Notes: generated from the sequence alone by a model not told the origin. A stretch of DNA of 64,000 nt from Salinicoccus hispanicus (GCF_009831115.1 NZ_WUUK01000003.1:62001-126000); one strand, 5' to 3'. Positions 51,298-61,243 are shown, numbered from the stretch's first letter. Numbers and translations are program-made.

Positions 51298-52152
51298 CTA
51301 TTTAGAATAATGTCTGAAATGCTGTATATGCATGGTAAGATAAACGACTTCCGAGTCATACACCTTACGCTGCAGTTTATTCTGTATCATCTTCATAATT
51401 TTTACAGCTATATTATAACACACCGGATATTGCGCTTTCAACAGCAAATCGAACTGTTCCTGCGAAGGTACGCTTTCACCATTCATCACCCGCTGTACAC
51501 AGAAGCTGATATGCCGTACAAACCGGTCATACTGGATGGATGACTGGTCGATGGTCGTATCGAGTCCGTATTCGATGATGACGATCGCCTGGTGGACGAC
51601 TTCCGACAGGACATTCATATCATGAATGGACCGGTTGTATATGGATGAGTGCACATGGAGCGCAATAAAGCCCACTTCCGCTTCCGGCAGGTGGATTCCA
51701 TATTTTTTGTTGAACATCTCAACGACTGCTTCCGCGATTCTGAATTCCTTCGGATAGAGTGCTTTCGTCTCATTGACGAAAGGATTGGTGATTTCTATGC
51801 CCTCCTCCTGCCGCTTCATTGCGAAAAGCAGATGGTCCGTCAGCGACAGCAGAATCCTGTTGTTGATATTTTCGGTCGTCATCTCATCAATCAGTTCGAT
51901 CGCTTCCAGCGTGGACTGGAAAAGCCGTTCGTCCGCCATGGTCAGAAGGGTCTGATACCTGCTTGTATCCTGCTGGCCTTCAAGCTTGTACACTTTATCC
52001 GCCTCTTGAATATCCAGCACATCCCCATCCTTCTTGCCGAATCCGATACCTCGGCCGATCAGCACGACTTCCTCAAATTCATCCTTACCGATTACTACGT
52101 TATTATTCAGTGCTTTCTCAATCGTTACCAAAGGGTCTCCCACTTTCATCAT
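51298..52152 (-). CDS. glcT: Transcription antiterminator GlcT
   Basis: A 284-residue BglG/SacY-family antiterminator. An N-terminal RNA-binding CAT domain (1-60; VTIEKALNNNVVIGKDEFEEVVLIGRGIGFGKK) is followed by PRD1 (about 65-170) and PRD2 (about 175-284), with conserved histidines in LTDHLLFAMKR and ALHVHSSI. Unphosphorylated GlcT dimerises and binds the ptsG RAT; phosphorylation by EII-Glc inactivates it. I start it at ATG 52152, an adjacent ATG 52149 being equivalent; the long upstream open frame is not part of it. Its stop codon touches the RAT. Confidence 0.93.
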   Translation of the reverse strand: MMKVGDPLVTIEKALNNNVVIGKDEFEEVVLIGRGIGFGKKDGDVLDIQEADKVYKLEGQQDTSRYQTLLTMADERLFQSTLEAIELIDEMTTENINNRILLSLTDHLLFAMKRQEEGIEITNPFVNETKALYPKEFRIAEAVVEMFNKKYGIHLPEAEVGFIALHVHSSIYNRSIHDMNVLSEVVHQAIVIIEYGLDTTIDQSSIQYDRFVRHISFCVQRVMNGESVPSQEQFDLLLKAQYPVCYNIAVKIMKMIQNKLQRKVYDSEVVYLTMHIQHFRHYSK

Positions 52153-52210
52153 CTGCTCATTCAAATATATATAACGCAGACGATAAGTGCAAGGTGTACA
52201 TTTCCAATAA

Positions 52211-52232
52211 AAAAAGCCGGGATTGCCGGCTT
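52211..52232 (-). terminator. Terminator of the M20 hydrolase gene
   Basis: A 7-bp stem aagccgg with ccggctt (52214-52220 and 52226-52232) has a 5-base loop; on the minus strand it is followed by a T-run and TATTGG. Confidence 0.85.
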
Positions 52233-52240
52233 GGAGTATA

Positions 52241-53401
52241 TTACCCACGAGTCGTGAAGTTGACGAGCGAGCGGATTGCAGTTTCAATGCTTTTCTCGGA
52301 AAAGATGACTTCAGGGCTGTGGAGGGAATACGTGCTTTTCTCCTCGTCCCTGATCTGTGTACCGATACGGAATGCTGCACCGACGTAATCCTGCATATAG
52401 AAGGCGAAGTCCTCGGAACCCATGGAAGGCTCCTTCAGTTCATGGAATTTCACATCATCACCACTGCTGATGAAGTCGTTGACGAGCGCTTTGTTATTGA
52501 TGACAGGTGGACAGTAGCGGCTGTATTCTATATCACAGTCGGCATCCGACATCTTCATCAGATCATCCGTATACTCCTCGAGCATATGCTTCGCCATTTC
52601 AATCGATTTTTCCGAGAAGCTGCGGATACTACCGCCAAAATGAAGTTCATCCGGAATGACGTTATTCTTCTCTCCGGCATGAATCTGACCGACGGTAATG
52701 ACAACAGGTGTCGCCGGATCATTGAATCTTGAAGCAATTCCCTGGATGAACTGGATGATGTTCGAAGCCAGATATATCGGATCGGCCGTCGTGTCCGGAT
52801 GGGCGGCATGTCCTCCTTTGGCAGTCAGTTTGACATCAAAGGTGATCGAGCCGGCCATCATGTCCTCCTCCCTGTAGCCGACGAGCCCTTCCTCGAGCGT
52901 CGGCCACGTATGGAACATGATCATCTTGTCTACAGGTATTTCAAGACGCTTCAGTTCGTCATTGATATATTTCGCACCTTCCAGCGTCTCCTCTGCAGGC
53001 TGGAAAATGAAGACCAGGTTACATTTGAGATCTTCATGCAGTTCATTGATCACTTTCGCAAACCCATAGACGATGCTCGTATGGATGTCGTGCCCACAGG
53101 CATGCATGACGCCTTCATTTTCAGACTTGAAATCAAGATCGTTCTGCTCTGTAACCGGCAGGGCATCCATATCTGCCCGTACACCGATATACTCGTAGCT
53201 CGGATCCTTCTCCAATACTCCGATCAGCCCGGTCTCCTCTGACAGTTCATAAAATTTTATATTCGTGTCCTCCAGACCATTGGCTACAAGTTTCGTCGTC
53301 TGATATTCCTTGAAGCTCAGTTCCGGTTCCTTATGAAGTCTTCTTCTGAAGTTGATGACATGGTCCAGATGGTTTTCTATTGCGTGATCTTTTACAGTCA
53401 T
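52241..53401 (-). CDS. M20-family amidohydrolase
   Basis: This 386-residue peptidase M20D-type enzyme has RRRLHKEPELSFKE near residue 20, VRADMDALPV, the metal site HACGHDIHTS near 100 and FQPAEETLEGA with the catalytic Glu. GGHAAHPDTTADP marks the dimerisation domain, and a C-terminal GSEDFAFY supplies a further ligand. Related enzymes hydrolyse hippurate, N-acetyl amino acids or indole-acetyl amino acids. It is a paralogue of the enzyme at 34879-35985. It is monocistronic with its own terminator, upstream of and on the same strand as glcT. Confidence 0.87.
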   Translation of the reverse strand: MTVKDHAIENHLDHVINFRRRLHKEPELSFKEYQTTKLVANGLEDTNIKFYELSEETGLIGVLEKDPSYEYIGVRADMDALPVTEQNDLDFKSENEGVMHACGHDIHTSIVYGFAKVINELHEDLKCNLVFIFQPAEETLEGAKYINDELKRLEIPVDKMIMFHTWPTLEEGLVGYREEDMMAGSITFDVKLTAKGGHAAHPDTTADPIYLASNIIQFIQGIASRFNDPATPVVITVGQIHAGEKNNVIPDELHFGGSIRSFSEKSIEMAKHMLEEYTDDLMKMSDADCDIEYSRYCPPVINNKALVNDFISSGDDVKFHELKEPSMGSEDFAFYMQDYVGAAFRIGTQIRDEEKSTYSLHSPEVIFSEKSIETAIRSLVNFTTRG

Positions 53402-53519
53402 GATAAACCCACTTTCTTTTTAATGTCATTGTAGAATCCCATTCATAGTATGTTTAGCCGTTTCAGATGGGACTAAACACCAGATATCAATTTTGAATTG
53501 CATGACATTTTCCATTTGA

Positions 53520-53549
53520 TTGTAAAATGCATATAGAAAAGGGTATAAT
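53520..53549 (+). promoter_or_regulatory. Promoter of the hxlR-type gene
   Basis: TTGTAA (53520-53525) and TATAAT (53544-53549) are separated by 18 bases. An imperfect dyad GTTTAG...CTAAAC with a 15-base spacer lies about 60 bases further upstream and could be an operator. Confidence 0.6.
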
Positions 53550-53569
53550 ATTACTCAAGGAGTGATGAT

Positions 53570-53890
53570 ATGGATTATGCAATCTGTCCAAAATTAGAAA
53601 ATGCAATGGGTGTTCTCGGCCAGCGGTGGACAGGACTCATCATCTATCAGCTGATGGCCGGTCCGAAGCGCTTCTGCCACCTCGAATCTTCCATGGGTGT
53701 CAGTGGCCGTGTGCTTTCGGAACGTCTCAAGACGCTTGAAAAAGAAGGCATTGTAAAACGGGAAGTCTATCCGGAGACACCGGTCAGAATAGAGTATATG
53801 CTCACTGATAAAGGCAGGGCCATGGAGACGTTCATCAATGAACTGCAGAAATGGGCCGAAGCATGGTCTGAGGTTCCACAGAAAGTATAA
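53570..53890 (+). CDS. HxlR-family transcriptional regulator
   Basis: This 106-residue winged-helix protein has an N-terminal Cys in YAICPKLENAM, at the position used for redox or electrophile sensing in HypR and YodB, followed by GQRWTGLIIYQLM. The recognition helix region is SGRVLSERLKTLEKEGIVKREV, and the wing ends in YMLTDKGRAME. This suggests a thiol-based or aldehyde/quinone sensor. The ribosome site is aaggag. It is convergent with an MFS gene; its targets are unknown, and its own promoter and the divergent M20 gene are the nearest candidates. Confidence 0.88.
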   Translation: MDYAICPKLENAMGVLGQRWTGLIIYQLMAGPKRFCHLESSMGVSGRVLSERLKTLEKEGIVKREVYPETPVRIEYMLTDKGRAMETFINELQKWAEAWSEVPQKV

Positions 53891-53895
53891 ACGCA

Positions 53896-53929
53896 AAAAG
53901 GGATGTGTTCCTAGGAACACATCCCTTTT
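53896..53929. terminator. Bidirectional terminator
   Basis: A 34-base palindrome (about 15-bp stem aaaagggatgtgttc and its complement, tip cctagg) with A and T runs on the two sides, between convergent genes. Confidence 0.9.
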
Positions 53930-53930
53930 T

Positions 53931-55097
53931 CTATGCCCTGCTCCGTTCATACCTTCCATAGACCATGTAGTATACGATGGCACCGAGAACGACAAGCACG
54001 ACCATCGCGCTGTACAGTCCATTGTAGCCGAGTTTCGGCACCAGTGTACCGAGAATGTACGAGCCGACCCCAAGACCGAAGTCGAGGGCAATGAAATAGG
54101 TCGAAGTCGCAAGACCGACATTTTTAGCATCCGCCACCTTGATGCAGAGCGCCTGTGTAATCGACTGGAAATTGCCGTATCCGAAACCGAGCAGCACACC
54201 GGACAGCAGCAGCATGAAACCGGAAGATGTCTGCCCGAGCGCCAGATAGCCGAGGGCAAGTACCACAAAGGACGGGTAGATGACGATATTGGCACCGCGC
54301 TGATCCATGATCCTGCCTGTAACTGGACGTGTGATCAGGATGATGGTTGCATAGACGAGGAAGAAGTAGCTCGCTGTGGCGACCAGATTCTGCTCTTCCG
54401 CAAAAAGTGAAATGAACGACAGTACGGTCGAGTAGGTCATGCAGATGATCAGCACAACAATACCGATCGGCATGGCGTTCTTATCAATCCACTCAAACTT
54501 CGGTTTCGGCTCTTTTGTCAGATCGACTGTCGTGTTATCCGTCTTGACGAAGACGGTGAACACACTGGCAATCAGCACAAGCACAAATACGATCAGGAAT
54601 AATGTCTGATACGTAATATGCTGGAGCAGGAAGAATGCCATGAACGGCCCGAGTGCCGTAGCCATGACAAAGCTCAGGCTGAAGTAGCTGATGCCTTCTC
54701 CCCGGCGCGACTTCGGCAGCGCAAGTGCTGCGATGGTGCCGACTGCGGTTGTCGCAACCCCATTGGCCAATCCATTGAAGAAACGGACCAGAAGCAGTGT
54801 CGGCAGGTTTCCTGCGATAAAGTACAGCCCATAGGTGACGATGAACATGCCCGTCCCGATATACATGATTTTTTTCGCCCCGAGCAGACCGAGCTGATGC
54901 CCGGTCAATATCCGGCCGATCAGCGAACCGACGATGAAGATGCCGGCCACGAGCCCTGCGGTGCTGGTGGAAACATTGAATTCGTCCACTGCGTATCCGC
55001 TGATGGTGACCATCAGCAGAAACATTGCGAGCATGATGAAGAAGTTGAAAATGAATACGATCACAAAATCTTTCGTCCAGAGACGTTCTTTTCCCAT
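53931..55097 (-). CDS. Major facilitator superfamily transporter
   Basis: A 388-residue, 12-helix MFS permease of the DHA1-like drug/metabolite exporter group. Loop 2-3 has GSLIGRILTGHQLGLLGAKKIM (the G.L.GR..G.R.G..K motif), repeated in the second half as ITRPVTGRIMDQRGANIVI. The first helix begins after a short charged N-terminus (MGKERLWTKDF). The ribosome site is aagga. The substrate is unknown; an exporter role is likely from the family. Confidence 0.86.
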   Translation of the reverse strand: MGKERLWTKDFVIVFIFNFFIMLAMFLLMVTISGYAVDEFNVSTSTAGLVAGIFIVGSLIGRILTGHQLGLLGAKKIMYIGTGMFIVTYGLYFIAGNLPTLLLVRFFNGLANGVATTAVGTIAALALPKSRRGEGISYFSLSFVMATALGPFMAFFLLQHITYQTLFLIVFVLVLIASVFTVFVKTDNTTVDLTKEPKPKFEWIDKNAMPIGIVVLIICMTYSTVLSFISLFAEEQNLVATASYFFLVYATIILITRPVTGRIMDQRGANIVIYPSFVVLALGYLALGQTSSGFMLLLSGVLLGFGYGNFQSITQALCIKVADAKNVGLATSTYFIALDFGLGVGSYILGTLVPKLGYNGLYSAMVVLVVLGAIVYYMVYGRYERSRA

Positions 55098-55173
55098 TTG
55101 ACCATTCCTTAATATGTATGACTATCCCACTATTCAATCCACATCATACCATATTTGCTGGAAACGCAGAAAA

Positions 55174-55194
55174 TGCCGGTCGCAACGACCGGCA
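55174..55194 (-). terminator. gltBD operon terminator
   Basis: A 9-bp perfect stem tgccggtcg (55174-55182) with 55186-55194 and a 3-base loop; TTTTCTG follows on the minus strand. Confidence 0.87.
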
Positions 55195-55200
55195 CTCCTC

Positions 55201-56661
55201 TTATGAATATATTCTATTCTGTACAGCGAATTTATGCGCTGAACGAGCTACTTCGCGCCCTTCTTTTATTGCCCACACTACAAGGCTCTGGCCGCGTCTG
55301 GCGTCTCCCGCAGCGAAGACCTTCCTGCGGTTCGTCTTGTAGTCATGCTCGTCTGCAGCAATCTTGTTGTTCTCAAGCTGTAGCTGGAATGCTTTCGGCA
55401 GTGCACTTTCCACACCTTCAAAACCGATGGAGAGCAGTACAAGGTCCGCCTTGAAATAGCGTTCCTGATCTTCCATCGTCACATCTGTTAGAGGCTGCTG
55501 GCTGAGTACCTGCGTCTGTATTCCATTCAGGTCACCGACAAGGTCGACATCGTACGCCATTGTCTGGACACCATACGCACGCGGCTCCTGTCCGAATGCA
55601 CCTTCGTACTCGGCATGTGCGTAGTCCAGTTTGAACACCTGCTTCTGCAGTGGCCAGAATGGGTTGCCGTCGACCTTGTCCGGCAGACGATCATACTTGT
55701 TCAGCTGGAAGACGGATTTGCAGCCTTCCCTGAGTGCCATCGCTACACAGTCGGCACCTGTATCACCGCCGCCGATGACGATGACGTGCTTGTCCTTGGC
55801 AGTGATGGATGGGGCGTCGATTTCATCGAACTGGTGCTGGATCTGTTCAGTGAGGTAGTCCATCGCAAACTGGATATCCTTGCTCTGCCTGCCTTCAAGC
55901 TTCAGATCCCTCTGCTTGCGCGCGCCTGTGGCGACGATGATGGCATCGTACTTCTCATCGAGTTCCTCATATGAGATATCCTTGCCGACTTCGACGTCGC
56001 AGATGAAATTGACGCCGGCTGCTTCCATCAGCTCAACTCTGCGCTCAACAACTGCTTTATCAAGCTTCATGTTCGGAATGCCGTATCTCAGCAGTCCGCC
56101 CGGTTTGAAGTCTCTTTCATACACATCCACATTATGACCCCAGGAATTGAGTTCATCGGCTGCTGTCATGCCAGCCGGCCCACTGCCGATGATGGCGATG
56201 CGTGTCTCAAGCCTATGGTTCGGCGTTCTCGGTTCCACCCAGCCCTGTTCGAACGCTTCATCGATGATGGTGCGTTCGATGCCTTTGATGGCAACCGGGT
56301 CGCTGTTGATCGACAGCACACATGAAGACTCACATGGTGCCGGACATACATTCCCGGTAAATTCCGGGAAATTATTGGTTTCCATCAGACGTCTGTAGGC
56401 TTCCTTGAACTGTCCCTTGTAGACAAGATCATTCCATTCAGGGATGTAGTTGCCGATCGGACAGCCGACCGTCTCTTTGCCGACACCTACGCCTGTCTGG
56501 CAGAAAGGTGTGCCGCATTCCATGCAGCGCGCGCCCTGCTCACTCGCATCTTCATTGCAGAAGCGATGCTGGAACGCCTCATAATTGGAGAGCCTCTCTT
56601 TCAGATCCTCTTCCGCCAGAGCTTTTCGACGATAATTCATGAACCCTTTAAATTCACCCAT
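55201..56661 (-). CDS. gltD: Glutamate synthase (NADPH) small subunit
   Basis: This 486-residue FAD/NADPH subunit passes electrons to GltB. The N-terminal iron-sulfur region carries CMECGTPFCQ, then CPIGNYIPEWNDL and CPAPCESSC (about 45-110). The FAD motif is IIGSGPAGMTAADELN near 153, and the NADPH motif VIGGGDTGADCVA near 295. C-terminal FAD contacts lie in FAAGDARRGQSLVVWAI. The ribosome site aaaggagcgg is 16 nt after the gltB stop. The two subunits turn glutamine and 2-oxoglutarate into two glutamates. Confidence 0.96.
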   Translation of the reverse strand: MGEFKGFMNYRRKALAEEDLKERLSNYEAFQHRFCNEDASEQGARCMECGTPFCQTGVGVGKETVGCPIGNYIPEWNDLVYKGQFKEAYRRLMETNNFPEFTGNVCPAPCESSCVLSINSDPVAIKGIERTIIDEAFEQGWVEPRTPNHRLETRIAIIGSGPAGMTAADELNSWGHNVDVYERDFKPGGLLRYGIPNMKLDKAVVERRVELMEAAGVNFICDVEVGKDISYEELDEKYDAIIVATGARKQRDLKLEGRQSKDIQFAMDYLTEQIQHQFDEIDAPSITAKDKHVIVIGGGDTGADCVAMALREGCKSVFQLNKYDRLPDKVDGNPFWPLQKQVFKLDYAHAEYEGAFGQEPRAYGVQTMAYDVDLVGDLNGIQTQVLSQQPLTDVTMEDQERYFKADLVLLSIGFEGVESALPKAFQLQLENNKIAADEHDYKTNRRKVFAAGDARRGQSLVVWAIKEGREVARSAHKFAVQNRIYS

Positions 56662-56677
56662 ATTACACCGCTCCTTT

Positions 56678-59600
56678 CTAAAATATGTTCATTTTATCCA
56701 ATTCTTTATCTTCGAAGACCAGTTCTCCGTTGAATGCTTTCAGTTCCGCTTCAGCCAGGGAATGCGCGTTTTCAAGACCGTAGCGGATTTTCTGCTGCAT
56801 TTTTCTATATTCGACAGGGATGACTTTGATGATTTCAAGTTCCCCTGCTTCTATCTTCCTGATTGCATCACTTGCTCTGCCACTATTTGTGAAATCCTGA
56901 TGATCGTAGAGCATGTGCATCACACTCGCGAGTTCTTCCACATCTTCCACAAGCCCGACCTCAATCATTTCATGGTTCATGTTGACCTGGTTCTCGATGA
57001 CCGACTTCTCATTGATGATATAGGCGATCCCGCCGCTCATACCTGCAGCAAAGTTCTTGCCGATGCTGCCGATGATGACGACACGACCCCCGGTCATATA
57101 TTCGAGTCCATGATCACCGATGCCTTCGACAACAACTTCGGCACCACTGTTTCTGACGCCGAAACGCTCTCCGGCAACACCATTGATGAACACCTGACCG
57201 TCAATTGCACCGTACAGGCAGACATTGCCGACAATGATGTCATGGCTTCTTTCCGCAACAGGCGCCTCGACAATGATGCGTCCGCCGGAGATGCCCTTGC
57301 CGACATAGTCGTTCAAGTCTCCGATGTGGTGCATCGTCAGACCTTTTGGAATGAATGCGCCGTAGCTCTGGCCTGCATGACCGAATGTATTCACCTTGTA
57401 TGTGCCGGTGTCGAGCGTGGTCATGCCCTGTTTCTTTGTGATCAGGCTGCCAAGCTGGGTACCGATGTTCCTGTGCCTGTTTCTGACATGGTATGCCGCT
57501 TCATGCGGTTCGCCTGCCTCCACCTTCTTTTCGAAGTCGGGCAGCAGGTTGAGATCGTCCAGTGACCACTCGAACGGGTGCTTCTGGACATCGACTTTTC
57601 TTCTTGCTCCGTCAATCGGTGTGAGGAGTGGTGCCAGATCAAGCTCGCCCAGATGGTGATTGGCCGTCTTCTCCGTATCCACTTCAAGATGCTCCACCGC
57701 ACCAACGAGGTCGTCCATGGATTTCAGACCAAGTTCGGCCAGAATCTCCCTGATGTCCTCAGCGATGAAGTGCATGAAGTTGACCACATGCTCCGCCTTG
57801 CCGGTATAGAGCTTGCGCAGATCGCCATTCTGTGTGGCGATGCCGACCGGGCATGTATCCTTATGGCATACACGCATCATGATGCAGCCGAGTACGACGA
57901 GCGGCGCCGTTGCGAACGCAAATTCTTCTGCACCGAGTGCACACGCAATCGCCACATCACGACCCGTCATGAGCTTGCCGTCCGTCTCAAGTGTCACCCT
58001 GGATCTCAGACCATTCAGCTGCAGCGTCTGATGGGCTTCTGTCAAACCGAGCTCCCACGGAAGTCCGGCGTGCTGGATACTTGTCAGTGGAGAGGCACCT
58101 GTACCGCCATCAAAGCCACTGATGACAATCTTATCTGCGTAGGCTTTCGCTACACCGGCAGCAATCGTACCGACACCGCCCTTGGCAACGAGTTTGACTG
58201 AAATATCCGCATCCTTGTTGGCATTCTTCAGATCATGGATCAGCTGTGCAAGATCCTCGATGGAATAGATGTCATGGTGCGGTGGCGGTGAAATCAATCC
58301 GACACCCGGTGTCGAGTTGCGGATTTCAGCAACCCATGGATATACTTTCTGTCCTGGAAGCTGACCGCCTTCACCCGGCTTCGCTCCCTGCGCCACTTTG
58401 ATCTGTATTTCCTTCGCACTGTTCAAATATTCACTGTTGACGCCGAAGCGTCCGGACGCCACCTGCTTGATGGCACTGTTCAGGTTTCTGCCATCCTCTT
58501 TCGGTGCAAAGCGTTCCCTGTGCTCCCCGCCTTCACCACTATTGCTTCGTCCGCCAATCTGGTTCATCGCTTCCGCAAGTGTTTCGTGCGCTTCCTGCGA
58601 CAAGGAGCCGAAACTCATTGCGCCTGTCTTGAAGCGCTTCACAATCTTTTCCTTCGATTCGACCTGGTCGATGTCGATCGGGCGACGGGATTTGAATTTC
58701 AATAGATGACGGATGCTTGAGTTCTGGCTGCCATGCATGTATGTCTTATATTCTTCGTATGCTTCCTGGTCATTGGTACGGCAGGCGACCTGAAGCAGTC
58801 GGATGGAGTTCGGGTTGATGACGTGGTCTTCACCCTGCTGACGCCATTGGAATCTGCTTCCGGACTCGAGATGTTCAAGTCTTCTGTCCTGCATCTGTTT
58901 ATTCCTATAATCAATGTCTTCAATCGACAGTCCGCCGATCTTGGACGGTGCATCCCCGAAGTAGTCGTGCATGACGGATTTTCCAAGGCCGACAGCTTCG
59001 AATACTTGTGCGCCGTGATAACTCTGGACCGTCGAAATGCCCATCTTTGCCATGACTTTGATGAGTCCTTCCGTCAGGGCCTTGTTGTAGGCACTGACAG
59101 CAGTCGTATCCCCTCCGGAAACGGAGACAAGCGTCTCCTGTGCAATATACGGATGGACTGCATTGGCACCGAAGCCGATCAGTGTGGCAACGTGATGCAC
59201 TTCCCTGACTTCAGCCGTCCTTACGACGATGCTTGTCTTCGTGCGGCATTCGCCGGAGATGAGCGCCTGATGAACTGCACTGGTCGCGAGAAGGGACGGA
59301 ATGGCGTATCTGCCAGGCTCATCCAGGATACGTTCATCGGTCAGTACGATGACGCCATGTTTTTTTGCCTGCTCGGCAGCCTGGTACCGGATGGATGACA
59401 GCGCATCTTTCAATGAACCTGTATACGTCGTATCGATCTCGATGACACCAAGACGCTTTACATCTTCACGGTCCATGACACGCTGGTCGATGACCGGGCG
59501 TTCCAGCTGGACGCGGTCAACCGCCTTGACACCTGGTGTAAGCAGGCGCCCTTCCTTGCCAAGATAGGTGATTTCACTTGTGACGATCTTCTCACGATAG

Positions 59601-61147
59601 GAATCGAGCGGCGGGTTGGTAACTTGCGCAAAGTGCTGTTTGAAGTAGTCGAACAGAAGCTTTGAATGGTTCGACAGGAATGCCAGTGGCTGGTCGAACC
59701 CCATCGCTCCAATCGGATCTTTGACCTCGCGCGTCAGCGGCTTCATATACTTCTCGATATCTTCCTTCGTATATCCGAAACGGACCAGTACTTCGTGCAG
59801 TACATCCTTATCTATCGGTTCACGCTTGAATGGTGCCGGTTCCACGTATTCACTGCGTTTCTGTGACATCCATTGGCTGTAAGGTTTCTGTGTCGCGATA
59901 TTGTGCTTCAGTTCATCATTCTCGATGATCTTCGACTGGTCGAAGTCGACCAGCAGCAGCTTTCCTGGACTCAGCTGCCCTTTATATAGTACTGCCGACT
60001 CTTCGACATCAACGACGCCGACTTCGGAGGAGTAGATGATTTCATTGCTTTTTGTGACATAGTAGCGTCCTGGGCGCAGACCGTTACGGTCGGTCAGTGC
60101 CCCAAGCTTATGATTGTCACAGAAGCTGATCATTGTCGGTCCGTCCCATGGCTCCATCAGATAGCTGTAGAACTCGTAGAAATCCTTGACGGCCGGGTTG
60201 TCGTAGTCCTGATACTTCCACGGCTCGGGAATCATGATCATTGCAGCCTGCTCTGGTGACATCGTCAGACTCATGAACTCCATGACATTATCAACAATGG
60301 CGGAGTCACTGCCGGATTCATCGATGATGGCTTCTATTTTCCTGCCCTTTTCACCGAATGTGTCGACCAGCCACTGCTTCGTGCGGGCCTTCATCCAGTT
60401 CATGTTGCCTTTGATGGTATTGATTTCCCCGTTGTGCATCAGAAGGCGGTTCGGATGCGCCCGCGCCCAGCTCGGGAAGGTATTCGTACTGAAGCGGGAG
60501 TGGACGGATCCGAATTTCGACACATAGCGCGAATCATTCAGATCCAGATAGAACTGCTTGATCTGCCCGGCACGCAGCCATCCCTTATAGACGATTGTTT
60601 CGCTGGAAAATGAGGCGACATAATGGCCGACATCCGCTGCTTCCAAATTCTGCTCGATCATTTTCCTCATATAATAAAGGTCCAGCGCCGTATGGCAGTC
60701 CGTGACCACCTGCATGAACTGCGGTACCGTTTCACGGACATTATCCGCCAGTACATCGTCATTGACAGGTAATGGTCTGAAGGCGATGACATGCTGTCCT
60801 TCTGCTGCAACGGTCTCTTCGACCACTTTTTTGAAAGTTTCAAGAGATGCCTCTGTATCAATCAGATACATGCCGACGGAATATTGGCCGAATTCCGGCA
60901 GTCCCTGAAGCTCTTCCTGCAGGAGCGCATGTGGTATTTCCGTCATGATACCAGCGCCATCACCTGTCACACCATCATTACCAACACCACCCCGGTGATC
61001 CAATCTCTCAAGCATTTCAAGAGATTTGATGACGATGCCATGGGAACGGATATTATCCATGTTGGCATAGAAACCGATGCCGCATGCGTCGTGTTCGTCC
61101 ATATGATGATATAAACCTTTTTGTTTTATTGGCTGATACAGACTCAT
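56678..61147 (-). CDS. gltB: Glutamate synthase large subunit
   Basis: A 1489-residue subunit, named gltA in Bacillus. The N-terminal glutaminase domain starts at Cys22 after a cleaved 21-residue propeptide (HDACGIGFYANM). A central domain (about 430-770) precedes the FMN-binding synthase TIM barrel (about 800-1180), whose 3Fe-4S cysteines are in MRVCHKDTCPVGIATQ. The C-terminal beta-helix (1230-1470) has the glycine repeats NDYVGKGISGGRIIVEAP and AGMSGGIAYI. The ribosome site is agaggtgacc. It is first in the gltBD operon and divergent from gltC, its activator. Confidence 0.97.
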   Translation of the reverse strand: MSLYQPIKQKGLYHHMDEHDACGIGFYANMDNIRSHGIVIKSLEMLERLDHRGGVGNDGVTGDGAGIMTEIPHALLQEELQGLPEFGQYSVGMYLIDTEASLETFKKVVEETVAAEGQHVIAFRPLPVNDDVLADNVRETVPQFMQVVTDCHTALDLYYMRKMIEQNLEAADVGHYVASFSSETIVYKGWLRAGQIKQFYLDLNDSRYVSKFGSVHSRFSTNTFPSWARAHPNRLLMHNGEINTIKGNMNWMKARTKQWLVDTFGEKGRKIEAIIDESGSDSAIVDNVMEFMSLTMSPEQAAMIMIPEPWKYQDYDNPAVKDFYEFYSYLMEPWDGPTMISFCDNHKLGALTDRNGLRPGRYYVTKSNEIIYSSEVGVVDVEESAVLYKGQLSPGKLLLVDFDQSKIIENDELKHNIATQKPYSQWMSQKRSEYVEPAPFKREPIDKDVLHEVLVRFGYTKEDIEKYMKPLTREVKDPIGAMGFDQPLAFLSNHSKLLFDYFKQHFAQVTNPPLDSYREKIVTSEITYLGKEGRLLTPGVKAVDRVQLERPVIDQRVMDREDVKRLGVIEIDTTYTGSLKDALSSIRYQAAEQAKKHGVIVLTDERILDEPGRYAIPSLLATSAVHQALISGECRTKTSIVVRTAEVREVHHVATLIGFGANAVHPYIAQETLVSVSGGDTTAVSAYNKALTEGLIKVMAKMGISTVQSYHGAQVFEAVGLGKSVMHDYFGDAPSKIGGLSIEDIDYRNKQMQDRRLEHLESGSRFQWRQQGEDHVINPNSIRLLQVACRTNDQEAYEEYKTYMHGSQNSSIRHLLKFKSRRPIDIDQVESKEKIVKRFKTGAMSFGSLSQEAHETLAEAMNQIGGRSNSGEGGEHRERFAPKEDGRNLNSAIKQVASGRFGVNSEYLNSAKEIQIKVAQGAKPGEGGQLPGQKVYPWVAEIRNSTPGVGLISPPPHHDIYSIEDLAQLIHDLKNANKDADISVKLVAKGGVGTIAAGVAKAYADKIVISGFDGGTGASPLTSIQHAGLPWELGLTEAHQTLQLNGLRSRVTLETDGKLMTGRDVAIACALGAEEFAFATAPLVVLGCIMMRVCHKDTCPVGIATQNGDLRKLYTGKAEHVVNFMHFIAEDIREILAELGLKSMDDLVGAVEHLEVDTEKTANHHLGELDLAPLLTPIDGARRKVDVQKHPFEWSLDDLNLLPDFEKKVEAGEPHEAAYHVRNRHRNIGTQLGSLITKKQGMTTLDTGTYKVNTFGHAGQSYGAFIPKGLTMHHIGDLNDYVGKGISGGRIIVEAPVAERSHDIIVGNVCLYGAIDGQVFINGVAGERFGVRNSGAEVVVEGIGDHGLEYMTGGRVVIIGSIGKNFAAGMSGGIAYIINEKSVIENQVNMNHEMIEVGLVEDVEELASVMHMLYDHQDFTNSGRASDAIRKIEAGELEIIKVIPVEYRKMQQKIRYGLENAHSLAEAELKAFNGELVFEDKELDKMNIF

Positions 61148-61217
61148 ACCAGGTCACCTCTTTTTCAGAATATTTTAGTAAGTCTATATTATCATCCCAA
61201 CCACCTATACAATCAAT

Positions 61218-61243
61218 ATATCAATGATATAATATTAATATCA
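61218..61243. promoter_or_regulatory. Overlapping dyads, candidate GltC operator
   Basis: ATATCAATGATAT (61218-61230) and TGATAT-N7-ATATCA (61225-61243) are perfect overlapping inverted repeats in the divergent gltB-gltC intergenic region. TATAAT (61228-61233) inside them could be the gltC -10, giving autorepression. LysR regulators bind dyads of this size (T-N11-A type) and activate the divergent target. Confidence 0.62.

Noticed and set aside
52153-52380. N-terminal 76-codon extension of the glcT frame
   Set aside because: It runs through the neighbouring terminator and the end of the M20 gene and does not resemble GlcT, which starts with the CAT domain at 52152.
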